Shown here: piece after piece, positions 26,431 through 35,365 of the stretch
Layout of the letters: every line of letters begins with the position of its first letter
How positions within the stretch are numbered: the stretch's first letter is position 1
Assembly (NCBI GenBank): GCA_021323675.1
Contig: JAJPKP010000021.1
Coordinates: 1 to 64,000 of the forward strand
DNA: 64,000 nucleotides
Direction: 5' to 3'
From: Pseudomonadota bacterium
GTDB lineage: Bacteria; Desulfobacterota; Binatia; Binatales; Binataceae
The notes under the pieces: generated by a model
Seen by the model: only the letters and a program-made list of their open reading frames with translations
The model's database searches: none
What the model was told of the DNA's origin: nothing
Program-made: the position numbers and the translations under genes

Positions 26431-28740
26431 TCAGGCAACTATCTTCCGCTTGCGCAGATCCGCGATTTTCGCGGCATCGTAACCCAGGTACTCGCGCAGG
26501 ATTTCGTCGGTATGTTCACCGAGCAGCGGCGCGGCGCGCTCGATTGGCGCCTGCGTCTGCGCGAACCTGATCAGCGAGCCGGTCTGCCAGACCTTGCCCC
26601 ACTGTGAATGTTCGAGCTCCGCGATCAATCCGTTCGCGGACACCTGCGCGTCATTGAACAGGTCATTGAAATGATTCACAGGCACGGCAGGGACGCGAGC
26701 TTCGGCCAGGATCGCCAGCGCGGAGGAGCGATCGCGCGCCGCAAAGGCGGCTTCGAGAGCGGCGGCGAGCTTGCCGTCGTTCGGCTCCGCCGCCGCGGCG
26801 GGCCAATCAAGCGCGGGCAGAGCGGCGATTTTGTCGCGAAGCGAATTCCATTGCCGCGCCTCGTTCAAGGAAAGAAAGATCCACTCGCCATCCGCGCATC
26901 GGTAGGCCCGCGACAGCGCCGAGCGTCCGCGATACTCCGCATTGCCGTTCTCGAGGTCGGGCCTGCCGCGATAGAAAATGAACTCGCCCGCCTGCAGCGC
27001 CATCGCGGCCTGAAGCAGCGAAGTTTCGCAGAACTGTCCGCGGCCGGTCTTCTCGCGCGCGCACAGCGCAACCACGCATCCCAGCGCCGAGATCATCGCC
27101 GCGCCGTAGTCGCAAATAGCGCACGTCAGATACACGGGATGTCCGTGCGGGCCGCCCTGCGCCGCCATCACTCCCGAGCGCGATTGCAGCAGCGGATCGA
27201 ATCCGGGCTGGTTATGCTCGGGACCGTGATTGCCGAATCCGTTGACGGACATGTAGATGATTCGTGGATTGAGCGCGGACAGGCGCTCGTAATCGAAGCC
27301 GAACCGGCGCATCCGGCCCGGCCGCAGATTCTCGACCACTATATCGGCCTTGCGCGCGAGACCTTCGACGATCTCCCGCCCTCCATCGGTCGAGAGATTC
27401 AGCGCCAGGCCTTTCTTGCCCTGATTCCATCCGAGGAACCCGAAGCCAAAATGACGGAACGAGTCTCCTTCCAGGCTCTCGATCTTGATGACCTTCGCGC
27501 CGAGCTGAGCGAGGATCATGGGTCCGTAGGACCCGGCGATGTAGCTCGCGAAGTCGAGGACCAAAACGCCGTCGAGGGGACCCTTTCGCGGGGCAGGATT
27601 TGCCCCAGAAGGGCCGGGAGGCTTGGACTCGGCGATCCACTGCCGCGCGACGCGATCGTCGCCGCGCGCGGGAGCGGGCCCTGAAATACGCCCCGGCGTG
27701 TCGTTCAGGAAGAACGGCAGGCCCATCTGGACCGTCGAGCCCAGGGCAGGATCGTCGACTTCCTGGCGCATCCCGAGCGCGCGTGTCTGATCCCATTCGA
27801 TAAATTCCTGGCGCGTCATAACCGGCGCGCTGGGCACATCGTTTTCACGCAGGATTTTGAGCCATTGCGCGCGCGGCCGGGTGCGGATTATCGGCTCGAT
27901 GAGGTCCTTGAGCGCCTGCCAATGCTCGCCGGGAATTCCCCACGGGGCGTTTTCGAAGCGAGGATCGGCGACCAGGTCGGGCCGATCCAGCGCGAGCGCA
28001 AACTTGCCCCAGAAAGTGGAGTTTCCGCACGCGGCAAACAAATAGCGGCCGTCACCGGCCTGGAACAACCGATAGCAAGGAATCGGGCCGAGCGGATCCT
28101 GGGGACCATGGTAAAGCGTGGTCATCTTTTCGTGCCGGATGATTCCGCCAGTCTGCAGGGAAAACGCGCCGGCCAGGATTGATACCTCGACGGCCTCGCC
28201 GACCCGGCGATCTTTTCTCGCATACAACGCCGCCGCCGCGGCGGTCGCGGCCAGAAGACCGGCCGAATAGCTGGCGGCCGGAAAGACCAGGGCGACCGGA
28301 TTTCCGCTGCGGGCCCACTGGCTGCCGGTTATCCCGCCGTACGCGGCCACCAGCTCATCGTTGGCATCGAATTCCGCCAGGGGTCCCTTGCTCCCGAGCG
28401 GAGGCAGGTTGACGGCGATCGCGGACGGGTTGATCCGTGCGATCGAAGCGGCATCGAGGCGCAGATGTTCGAGGCGGGAAGGAGTGAAGCCCGTCACCAC
28501 GACGTCGGCCCATCGCAGAAGCTCAGCCACCCGCGCGGGGTCCGCTTCGACGTCGAAAAACATCGACTGTTTCGAGCGGTTTAGAACGTGGAAATGCGGC
28601 GAGCCGCGTCTGAGCGATCCGTCCTTTGGCTCGACCTTGAGGGTACGCGCGCCCTGCTCGGCAAGAATCCAGGCCGCGTACTCAGCGGCGAGATTGGAAC
28701 TGAATTCGACGACTTTGAGACCTTCGAGTGCGGGGAACAT
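26431..28740 (-). CDS. Fused tandem CaiB/BaiF (family III) CoA-transferase
   Basis: 769-residue protein made of two family III CoA-transferase units, about 1-380 and 400-769, joined by a Pro/Gly-rich linker. Family III enzymes form an acyl-aspartyl intermediate (Asp169 in formyl-CoA transferase). In the C-terminal half the matching residue is Asp544 in AICDYGAAM. In the N-terminal half the same place is Ser157 in AASYSAG, so that half should not be catalytic. Enzymes of this family are interlocked dimers, and the fusion may encode both partners as one chain. Start ATG 28740 matches domain onset; the frame is open to 28782. Monocistronic; substrate unknown. Confidence 0.9.
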   Translation of the reverse strand: MFPALEGLKVVEFSSNLAAEYAAWILAEQGARTLKVEPKDGSLRRGSPHFHVLNRSKQSMFFDVEADPARVAELLRWADVVVTGFTPSRLEHLRLDAASIARINPSAIAVNLPPLGSKGPLAEFDANDELVAAYGGITGSQWARSGNPVALVFPAASYSAGLLAATAAAAALYARKDRRVGEAVEVSILAGAFSLQTGGIIRHEKMTTLYHGPQDPLGPIPCYRLFQAGDGRYLFAACGNSTFWGKFALALDRPDLVADPRFENAPWGIPGEHWQALKDLIEPIIRTRPRAQWLKILRENDVPSAPVMTRQEFIEWDQTRALGMRQEVDDPALGSTVQMGLPFFLNDTPGRISGPAPARGDDRVARQWIAESKPPGPSGANPAPRKGPLDGVLVLDFASYIAGSYGPMILAQLGAKVIKIESLEGDSFRHFGFGFLGWNQGKKGLALNLSTDGGREIVEGLARKADIVVENLRPGRMRRFGFDYERLSALNPRIIYMSVNGFGNHGPEHNQPGFDPLLQSRSGVMAAQGGPHGHPVYLTCAICDYGAAMISALGCVVALCAREKTGRGQFCETSLLQAAMALQAGEFIFYRGRPDLENGNAEYRGRSALSRAYRCADGEWIFLSLNEARQWNSLRDKIAALPALDWPAAAAEPNDGKLAAALEAAFAARDRSSALAILAEARVPAVPVNHFNDLFNDAQVSANGLIAELEHSQWGKVWQTGSLIRFAQTQAPIERAAPLLGEHTDEILREYLGYDAAKIADLRKRKIVA

Positions 28741-29096
28741 CTGCCACCATCGAGAGCCGCTTACATAGAAGATGTATCGCAAGGGGACATTTTCGTCCCG
28801 GCATTCGCGGCTTTGGCGGCATTGTCGTCGAGCGCGGGCGCGAAAATCAACCCGCGGACGATGAGCGCGGCTGCGCGTCTTGGCTATTCAGGAGTGGATG
28901 AGAGGCGCTTCCAGCCGCCGAGGCGGGCGGGTTCTTCAATCTGCTGACGTTTATCAACATTGGTCCAAGCGGAAACGTCTGATTTCAATCGACCGCAATC
29001 CCCGATTAATCGGGTCGTAATCTTGCACGCCTAGATTCACCGCGCCGCGCACGTAGTGTGCGCGCACACTACCGATCTGAGGAGATGCAGAGAGCG
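28741..29096 (+). promoter_or_regulatory. pstS upstream region with two perfect palindromes
   Basis: Non-coding stretch between divergent CoA-transferase and pstS genes. It contains CCCGATTAATCGGG (29001-29014) and GTAGTGTGCGCGCACACTAC (29053-29072), both perfect palindromes. The second ends 24 bases before the pstS start, a common place for an operator. No clear Pho box (two CTGTCAT-like repeats 11 bases apart) is visible. Nothing else in the stretch looks like a gene. Confidence 0.5.
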
Positions 29097-30134
29097 ATGA
29101 GAAGACGAATTGTTGTAGCCGCGCTGCTGGCGGTGGTCGGAGCACTGGGGGGGTATGCCTCCAGCCGTGCCGCCATGCTGATAAACGGCGCCGGCGCGAC
29201 CTTCCCGTATCCGATCTACTCGAAGTGGTTTGACGTTTACGCCAAACAGGACCCCGACGTTAAATTCAACTACCAGTCGATTGGTTCCGGAGGCGGCATC
29301 CGGATGCTCACGAATCGCACGGTCGATATCGGGGCGAGCGATGCGCCGATGAGCGACGAGCAGCTCAAGGCGGCGCCCGGAAAGATCCTGCATTTCCCGT
29401 CGGTAATGGGGGCGGTGGTTATCGCCTACAACCTGCCGGGCTTCAACGGCACGCTCAGGCTGGACGGCCCCACAATCGCGCAGATCTTCATGGGCAAGAT
29501 CACCAAGTGGAACGATTCCAAGATCGCGGCGCTCAATCCCGGCGCCAACCTTCCCGCAACCGACATCGTAGTGGCCCATCGATCCGACGGCAGCGGCACC
29601 AGTTACATCTTCACCGACTACCTGTCGAAGGTGAGTCCCGACTGGGCAAGCAAGGTTGGCAAGTCCACCGCCGTCAAGTGGCCGGTTGGCCTCGGAGGAA
29701 AAGGCAACGAAGGCGTGACCGCGCTGGTTCAGCAGACGCCCGGCGCGATCGGTTACATCGAGCTTATCTACGCGCTGACCAATCACATCCCGTTCGCCGA
29801 ACTGAAGAATCACGACGGCGAGTGGGTGAAGGCGAGCCTCGACGGAGTGACCGCGGCGGCGGCGGGAGCGGCGGCCAACATGCCGGCGGACTTCCGCGTC
29901 TCGATCACGGATGCGCCCGGAAAGGATGCGTATCCGATTTCCTCGTTTACCTACCTGCTGGTTTATCAGCAGCAGTCGAATCGCCAGACCGGCGAGCAGG
30001 TAAAGCGCTTCCTCAACTGGGCGATACATGCGGGCCAGCAGTACGCACCCCCGCTCAACTACGCGCCGCTGCCCACGCAAGTGGTGGAGCTTGAAGGCAA
30101 ACAGCTCGATGAGATCCAGATTCCGGCGCAATAA
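29097..30134 (+). CDS. pstS: Phosphate ABC transporter substrate-binding protein PstS
   Basis: 345-residue periplasmic phosphate-binding protein. Signal peptide 1-25 ends SSRAA without a lipobox. The mature protein begins with the family motif INGAGATFPYPIYSKW; SIGSGGGIRML, DIGASDAPMSDEQL and AHRSDGSGTSYIF form the phosphate site. GAIGYIELIYA is also typical. ATG 29097 is preceded by AGAGAG; ATG 29085 directly abuts GGAG and is less likely. pstC, pstA, pstB and phoU do not follow; instead there are a lipoprotein and a porin, suggesting an outer-membrane-to-periplasm phosphate capture unit. Confidence 0.94.
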   Translation: MRRRIVVAALLAVVGALGGYASSRAAMLINGAGATFPYPIYSKWFDVYAKQDPDVKFNYQSIGSGGGIRMLTNRTVDIGASDAPMSDEQLKAAPGKILHFPSVMGAVVIAYNLPGFNGTLRLDGPTIAQIFMGKITKWNDSKIAALNPGANLPATDIVVAHRSDGSGTSYIFTDYLSKVSPDWASKVGKSTAVKWPVGLGGKGNEGVTALVQQTPGAIGYIELIYALTNHIPFAELKNHDGEWVKASLDGVTAAAAGAAANMPADFRVSITDAPGKDAYPISSFTYLLVYQQQSNRQTGEQVKRFLNWAIHAGQQYAPPLNYAPLPTQVVELEGKQLDEIQIPAQ

Positions 30135-30165
30135 CGCCGATTCAGTACGACGGAGGGCGAAGAGA

Positions 30166-30465
30166 ATGAGACTTACAGTGAACGCGCATTGCCTGCGGAT
30201 GAGCATAGCGACCGGAATTCTCGCGGTCGCGATTGCGGGCTGCTCGACCGGCAAGGGTGGAAATTTTCCCGCGCCAGGGGACCCGCCGATAGCCGCCGCG
30301 CAGGCGAATGCCAAGCCTGCCGGACCGCCGCCCGACATTCATGACTGCGGCGTCGTCAGCATCGGCTCCCCGAGCAAATACGTGTGCAACGGCAAGGTCT
30401 ATACGACCTTCCAACTGGCGAAGATGAAAAAGCAGTACGAGAGCCAGCAGCAGTCCGGGAAATAG
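30166..30465 (+). CDS. Small lipoprotein of unknown function
   Basis: 99 residues starting at ATG 30166, nine bases after GGAGG. A hydrophobic signal ends in the lipobox IAGCS, followed by a Pro/Ala-rich spacer. The C-terminal part has two cysteines (HDCGVV and YVCNGK, 14 apart) that could form a disulfide, and a basic helix FQLAKMKKQYESQQQ. I do not recognise the family. It lies 31 bases after pstS and 42 before the porin, all in one direction. A longer frame to 30028 overlaps pstS and lacks a signal at its start. Confidence 0.8.
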   Translation: MRLTVNAHCLRMSIATGILAVAIAGCSTGKGGNFPAPGDPPIAAAQANAKPAGPPPDIHDCGVVSIGSPSKYVCNGKVYTTFQLAKMKKQYESQQQSGK

Positions 30466-30507
30466 CCAGCGGCGTTACGCGCGCCTTACATCAACGGGAG
30501 GAAACTT

Positions 30508-32148
30508 GTGAAAGAGGGAAAGTGTAGGTTTGCGATTGCGGCGGTCCTCGGCGCTGCCCTGCTGGCGCTGGGATCGGCAGCACCGGCGCGAGCGCAAAGC
30601 AGCTCGACGCCGATGCTGAAACTGTACGTGGATCCGGTCACGGGGCAGGTCTTTACCCGGCCGGGCAAGGGGCGGGCTCTGTTGACCGAGGTCCCGGTCT
30701 CGGCGCTCGATTCCAGCGCGATCGAGCAGCGAGTGGAGCAGAAGACCCAGGCGCAACTGGATGCGAACAAGCAGCAGATCCAGCAGCTGGTTCAGCAGAA
30801 CGCGCAGCTTACCCAGAGCAACGCCGATCTTCAGCGGCAGGTCGCCGAGATCAAGCCGGCGTGGCGCTCGTATATCGACAACTTCCAGGACAAGTTCCGG
30901 GTCGGAACGCTGGTGTACGCGGACTACCGTCTGTACACGCATACCGGGTTTCAGCCGCAGGAACTCACCCAGATCAACAATCCCGGCCCGCAAAACAACA
31001 TCTTCAACTCGTTCGACATCACCCGTACCTATCTGAATTTCTACTTCTTCCCGACCGACGGGTTGACGGTGCGAATCACGCCCAACATCTACCGGGCCGT
31101 TGGCGGCAGCACCAATCAAACCATCGGACACGGAACGCAGTTCTCCAGCAACCTCGACGGCAACCTGAACTTCCGCCTCAAATACGGCTACCTGCAATAC
31201 TCGAAGCTGTTCGACTGGTGCCAGGCGCTCAAAGGCGACACGATCTCGGGCGGAATGATTCCCAACCCGCTGGTGGCGTGGGAAGAAGACCTCTTCGGAT
31301 TCCGTTACGTGACGTTGACCCCATGGAACTACCTGAGCTTGTCGTCAACGCAGGTCGGCATGTCGTTCCAGGGACCGATAAAGTTCAACGAACTGCAGTA
31401 CGCGGACTACGATGTCGGCGTGTATGACGACGCCAACTTCCATCAGTACGAGCAGCCCAATACCAAGCAGTTCATGTCGCGCATCAGCGTGTACCCGCTC
31501 GGGGCCAAGTGGCGCTTCGACGGGCTCGGCCTGACCTGGTTCTTCGATTACGGTTACGGCAACGTCGCGCCCGATTTCGTGGGTAGCAAACCGTTCTTCC
31601 AGGCGCCGCAGGCTCATATCACGCGGCAGGCGTTCCTTGCGCATTACACCGCGGAGAACTGGGGCGTGATCTTCGAGTACGACTGGGGCCACAATGCGTT
31701 CAACTCCGGCAACCTGTTCTCCGGAAGTGGGCCTTCCACGGCGGCCGGCAGCCCCTATATCAACTTCAACACGATGACCACGGGCTTCCTGAACAACGGC
31801 AGAGCGACGCAGAGTGGCTTTGATCTCATGGGTCACTACCACATTCCGCGCACGCCGTTCACGGTGTTCGGACTGTGGGAGCTGCTCCAGCCCAACACGA
31901 AGGTGCAGAGCGATCCGCTCGACTTCCAGCGCTGGGTTGTGGGCGTGCAGTGGCAGATCAACGAGTATCTGCGCCTTGCGATCGACAACCAGAACTTCAA
32001 CTATTATCACCCGCAGCATGATGTATCGGAGGCGTACGTGAACTCGTTCGTACCGGGTCTGTTCTCCGCCCCGGGCACGAAGCAGGTAGTCGATGCGGTT
32101 CCTGTGGACACGCATTCGATCTTCATCAACCTGGAGTTCAGCTACTAA
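30508..32148 (+). CDS. Outer-membrane porin with N-terminal coiled coil
   Basis: 546-residue protein with signal peptide (1-30, ending ARAQ), a Gln-rich coiled coil (about 72-112: IEQRVEQKTQAQLDANKQQ and following) and a long beta-barrel ending in the outer-membrane C-terminal signature FINLEFSY. The layout of coiled coil then barrel resembles OprO/OprP or DcaP-type porins. Next to pstS, a phosphate-selective role is a fair inference, but sequence alone does not prove it. Start is GTG 30508 behind GGAGG. A long hairpin follows the stop. Confidence 0.82.
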   Translation: MKEGKCRFAIAAVLGAALLALGSAAPARAQSSSTPMLKLYVDPVTGQVFTRPGKGRALLTEVPVSALDSSAIEQRVEQKTQAQLDANKQQIQQLVQQNAQLTQSNADLQRQVAEIKPAWRSYIDNFQDKFRVGTLVYADYRLYTHTGFQPQELTQINNPGPQNNIFNSFDITRTYLNFYFFPTDGLTVRITPNIYRAVGGSTNQTIGHGTQFSSNLDGNLNFRLKYGYLQYSKLFDWCQALKGDTISGGMIPNPLVAWEEDLFGFRYVTLTPWNYLSLSSTQVGMSFQGPIKFNELQYADYDVGVYDDANFHQYEQPNTKQFMSRISVYPLGAKWRFDGLGLTWFFDYGYGNVAPDFVGSKPFFQAPQAHITRQAFLAHYTAENWGVIFEYDWGHNAFNSGNLFSGSGPSTAAGSPYINFNTMTTGFLNNGRATQSGFDLMGHYHIPRTPFTVFGLWELLQPNTKVQSDPLDFQRWVVGVQWQINEYLRLAIDNQNFNYYHPQHDVSEAYVNSFVPGLFSAPGTKQVVDAVPVDTHSIFINLEFSY

Positions 32149-32164
32149 ACCGCGGCGAGATGGA

Positions 32165-32202
32165 ATGGGCGGGAACGCCGGATTTCGGCCGTTCCCGCCC
32201 AT
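32165..32202 (+). terminator. Long GC-rich hairpin after the porin gene
   Basis: ATGGGCGGGAACG (32165-32177) pairs with CGTTCCCGCCCAT (32190-32202), with a further short CCG/CGG stem inside. No T run follows, so it may be an mRNA-stabilising or attenuating structure between the porin and the next lipoprotein, not a full terminator. Confidence 0.5.
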
Positions 32203-32233
32203 CTAGACAGAGCCTCTCAAGAAGGAACAGCGC

Positions 32234-32518
32234 ATGAAGCGATTTATCGTTACCGGAGCCCTCGCGATGAGCCTGATGGTCGCGGCGGCGGCGTGCAGCA
32301 GCTTGATCACCCCGCCTTCCGAAGAAAGCCGCAGTGCCGTCGCCCAGTGGATTGGAAAGGACAGGACACAACTGTCTAACCAGATGGGACAGCCGAAAGA
32401 AGCTGTACCGATGACCGATACCGGCGGCGAGATGCTTTTCTACTCGTACGAAGGTCATCACTACGTCTTCGAGACCGGTCCCGACGGATTGATTACCTCG
32501 GCGGTCCAGACGAGATAA
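32234..32518 (+). CDS. Small BamE/SmpA-like lipoprotein
   Basis: 94 residues. Signal sequence ends with the lipobox AAAACSS, followed by a compact domain of about 60 residues. The spacing of W-I-G-K, QLSNQMGQP, TGGEMLFYSY and YVFETGPDGLI resembles the BamE/SmpA/OmlA fold, where a short helix pair packs on a three-strand sheet. That is a pattern-level guess. AAGGA precedes ATG 32234. It follows the porin hairpin and is closed by a strong terminator, so it probably ends the pstS-porin unit. Confidence 0.7.
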   Translation: MKRFIVTGALAMSLMVAAAACSSLITPPSEESRSAVAQWIGKDRTQLSNQMGQPKEAVPMTDTGGEMLFYSYEGHHYVFETGPDGLITSAVQTR

Positions 32519-32568
32519 CTGATTCGAATTTCCCGCAGCCCAGGCGGGATTGAAAATTCGAGATAGAC

Positions 32569-32600
32569 GGCGCGGCACTTCCTGCCGCGCCCTTTTTTTG
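32569..32600 (+). terminator. Rho-independent terminator
   Basis: GGCGCGGCA (32569-32577), loop CTTCC and TGCCGCGCC (32583-32591) form a perfect 9-bp stem, followed by C and seven T. It closes the rightward pstS-lipoprotein-porin-lipoprotein block. Confidence 0.95.
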
Positions 32601-33041
32601 TGCGCAGCCGATGGCGCTCAAGTAATTGCGCAAGAAAGCCTGCCACGCTCCCCATATGGGGCAAACCGCGGAGCACTGGAGCCGACCGCAACATGAGGTC
32701 GTCCAAAGCGATTGGCAGAGCGGAGTGAGGCAAAATACCACATCAGAAGCTCTTGCCGTGCAGCTTGTTTGGCGAGACTATTCTCTAGCCTCTTTAAGCG
32801 TGAGAGGCCTAATAAAGCTTGCCAGAATATGAATTTTCAATGCAGTGTTGCCGTCAAAATTGCCGGGAGATATAAAGCTGCCACGCGCTTCGGATGAACT
32901 CTCGGCAAGCAAACTGTCCAGTTTTGCCACAATTTCCCGGCGCTTCGGCTTGAAAGTCGGTGGCTCGCGAATTGCTGATTCAGTCCATGCATGTTCACCG
33001 ACGCCTCGCTGGTCCTGGGTCTGTTTCCTAAGGGGGTATCA
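32601..33041 (+). other. A/T-richer non-coding gap before the FAD oxidoreductase
   Basis: 441 bases without a supported gene. Composition is less GC-rich than the neighbours. A 6-bp inverted repeat GCCTCT/AGAGGC lies at 32788-32808. Short open frames here lack ribosome sites and recognisable sequence. No tRNA cloverleaf could be drawn. The gap should contain the promoter of the following gene; I cannot place it. Confidence 0.4.
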
Positions 33042-34499
33042 TTGACTTCCCAACGCATCGGCATCATTGGCGGCGGGCTGGGTGGCCTGATGACCGCCTT
33101 TCTTCTCCAGAAGCGGTCGAAAGTTGCTTGCGAAATTACGCTTTTCGAGGCGGATCCCCGCCTCGGAGGAAAAATCGTTACTGACCGGTTCGCAACTGCT
33201 CCGGTCAGCTATGAGGCCGGAGTCGCCGAGCTCTACGACTACTCGAAGACGGGACCCGATCCGCTGCGCGAACTGGTCGCGGAACTCGGGCTTTCAGTTC
33301 GCCCGATGGATGGTCAGACGGTCGTGATGGACGACCGTATTCTGAAGTCGGCGGCCGACCTGCGGCGCGAACTGGGCGAGGACGCATTCCAGGCGCTCAA
33401 GCGGTTCAAACAAATGGCGCGCGCCGCGATAAGTCCCAAGGAGTACTACGAATCGGATTGGAAGGAAGACAACGACGATCCGTTGTCGCGCCAGAAATTT
33501 CGCGATCTGCTTGCCGAGGTCAAGGATGAAAGCGCGCGGCGCTATATCGAGACCCTGGTTCACAGCGATCTCGCAACCGAACCGCACCTGACCAACGCGA
33601 TGTACGGGTTGCAGAACTACCTGATGAACGAGCATGACTACATGCAGCTCTACTCGATCGACGGCGGAATCGAGTCGTTGCCGCGCGCGATCGCCGATCG
33701 GCTTCACGCCCGTATCCTGCTCCAGCATCGCGTAACCCGCGTGGAGAAGCTGCCGGACGGCCTCTACCGGATCGTTTATCGCAATCAGGGAGAAACGCGC
33801 GGCGAGGATTTCGACTACGTGGTCGTTGCCCTTCCCAACAACTGGATTCCGTCGATTACCTGGGGCGGATCGCTGCTTGCCGAGGCGATGCATCGCCATC
33901 ACGTGTTCTACGACTATCCCGCGCACTATCTGCGGGTGAGCGTGCTGTTCAGCGAGCCGTTCTGGCGCAATCAAATCGCCGAATCGTATTTCATGCTTGA
34001 TGCTTTCGGCGGCTGTTGCGTCTACGATGAAGGTGCGCGCAGCTCGATCGGCTCCTACGGAGTCCTGAGCTGGCTGCTTGCGGGTGAGGCGGCGGTGTCG
34101 ATGAGCAACTATCACGATTCCGTTCTGGTGGAGGCGGTGCTCGATTCGCTTCCCGGTTCGCTGCGCAACGGCCGCCGCCATTTTCTCGAAGGCCGGGTGC
34201 ATCGCTGGGTGGGCACGGTGAATGGCCTGCCGGGCGGCTTTCCGGCGCGCGAACCGGACTCACGCCATCAGCCCGAGCCGCAGGACCATCAGGAGCTGTT
34301 TGTTGTAGGCGATTATCTTTTCGACTCGACACTCAACGGCGTGCTCGATTCCGCGGACGTCGTTGCCGAATGGATCTGCGAGGATATGGAAGAGAGCCTC
34401 GCTGAAGCCTCGAAAGCCGCAGGCGCCGCGGATGGAAGACGAATTGAGGCGCAGGAGCCTGCGGTGACGAGTCCTTCTCTTTCGAGGACGGGAGTATGA
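33042..34499 (+). CDS. FAD-dependent amine oxidase/desaturase-like oxidoreductase
   Basis: 485 residues from TTG 33042, which has AGGGGG five bases upstream; ATG 32991 is in frame but has no ribosome site. The dinucleotide motif IGIIGGGLGGLMTAFLLQ begins at residue 6, followed by an acidic FLFEAD-type strand end (TLFEADPRLGGKI). Near the C-terminus LFVVGDYLFDSTLNGVLDSA is the second FAD contact of the amine oxidase/phytoene desaturase superfamily. It may oxidise amines, carotenoids or porphyrins; nothing in sequence decides. The ending is low-complexity Ala/Glu-rich. Coupled by ATGA to the next gene. Confidence 0.82.
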   Translation: MTSQRIGIIGGGLGGLMTAFLLQKRSKVACEITLFEADPRLGGKIVTDRFATAPVSYEAGVAELYDYSKTGPDPLRELVAELGLSVRPMDGQTVVMDDRILKSAADLRRELGEDAFQALKRFKQMARAAISPKEYYESDWKEDNDDPLSRQKFRDLLAEVKDESARRYIETLVHSDLATEPHLTNAMYGLQNYLMNEHDYMQLYSIDGGIESLPRAIADRLHARILLQHRVTRVEKLPDGLYRIVYRNQGETRGEDFDYVVVALPNNWIPSITWGGSLLAEAMHRHHVFYDYPAHYLRVSVLFSEPFWRNQIAESYFMLDAFGGCCVYDEGARSSIGSYGVLSWLLAGEAAVSMSNYHDSVLVEAVLDSLPGSLRNGRRHFLEGRVHRWVGTVNGLPGGFPAREPDSRHQPEPQDHQELFVVGDYLFDSTLNGVLDSADVVAEWICEDMEESLAEASKAAGAADGRRIEAQEPAVTSPSLSRTGV

Positions 34500-35365
34500 G
34501 CCATACGCTCGCCAGAGTTCCCGGCGGCTCGGTGGTTTCGCGCCGCGATCATTCCGCGGTCGCCCGGCGCATCCGCTATGCGTCCGAGGCGCCGGCGGGA
34601 TCCAAAGTGCTGCGCGCTTATCAACAGCCGAGGCGATGCTTCGCAATCGAGGAAGCGGTCGATTTGCCGGCTTTGGAGGCCCGACGCGCGCCCGAGGAAC
34701 CCGATCAGATCGTGGTGGCGATGGTCGGGCCTGACGCTGTCTCCGAGGCGAGGCGCCTGGCGGAAACCTGGATGGCGCCGCAGGCCGATGAAGTCTTCGC
34801 TTCGGCGTTGGCGTTCACGATAAGCGGACAGAAGATTCAATGGCGTCCCGGGCGGGCGCTGGTTCAGGCGCCGGCGGAGGCATTCGACGACATTTTGATC
34901 GCGATCGCTGACTTTGCCTTCTACGAAACCGAGCTTCAGCGGCTGGAAGCGTCGCTGGCCGGCTATGAGGCGATGGCTCCAGCCGACGCCGCCCGCGCGC
35001 ATCGGATCAGATTTCGCGATCGCAAACATTGGCGGCGCATCGGCGAAACCATCGAGATGCTCTACCAGATGCGGCTGACCTACGCGCGGCTCGAATCGCA
35101 AGTGGTGGCGGCGCCGACCGCGCTCTCGCGCGAGGCGCGGCAGATTCTGACGCGGCTCGTGGACGAAAGCGGAATCTCCGATCGGCTGGAAACATTCTCC
35201 GATCGCCTCGAAGCCTGCGAGGACCTGTATGAGGGCGCCAACGATCGAATCGCCGACTACCGATGGTACATCGGCGGCCATTGGCTGGAATTCGGAATAA
35301 TCGTCCTCCTGCTCATGGAGGTCGTCCTGATGGCGGCCGACGTGTACCTTCGCCACGGAAAGTAG
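34496..35365 (+). CDS. Uncharacterised tail-anchored membrane protein
   Basis: 289 residues. The first 40 are Arg-rich and probably disordered. A central alpha/beta part (45-130) is followed by helical, coiled-coil-prone stretches (145-250). One transmembrane helix sits near the C-terminus (about 264-283, FGIIVLLLMEVVLMAADVYL), leaving a few residues after it. The segment just before the helix, DRIADYRWYIGGHWLEF, recalls the C-terminus of RMD1/DUF155 proteins, but the rest does not. Start ATG overlaps the oxidoreductase stop, so the two are likely made together; it may anchor that enzyme at the membrane. Confidence 0.7.
   Translation: MSHTLARVPGGSVVSRRDHSAVARRIRYASEAPAGSKVLRAYQQPRRCFAIEEAVDLPALEARRAPEEPDQIVVAMVGPDAVSEARRLAETWMAPQADEVFASALAFTISGQKIQWRPGRALVQAPAEAFDDILIAIADFAFYETELQRLEASLAGYEAMAPADAARAHRIRFRDRKHWRRIGETIEMLYQMRLTYARLESQVVAAPTALSREARQILTRLVDESGISDRLETFSDRLEACEDLYEGANDRIADYRWYIGGHWLEFGIIVLLLMEVVLMAADVYLRHGK

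Noticed and set aside
28741-29096. Pho box upstream of pstS
   Set aside because: Only a single poor half-site (CTGACGT near 28943) could be found, without a second repeat 11 bases away.
29037-30338. 433-codon open frame antisense to pstS
   Set aside because: Antisense shadow in GC-rich DNA; pstS has a signal peptide and binding motifs.
32601-33041. Two short open frames and a possible RNA gene
   Set aside because: No ribosome sites, no cloverleaf and only one short stem; not enough to call.
34496-35365. RMD1/DUF155 family assignment
   Set aside because: Only the short region before the C-terminal helix is similar; the conserved N-terminal core of that family is not seen.
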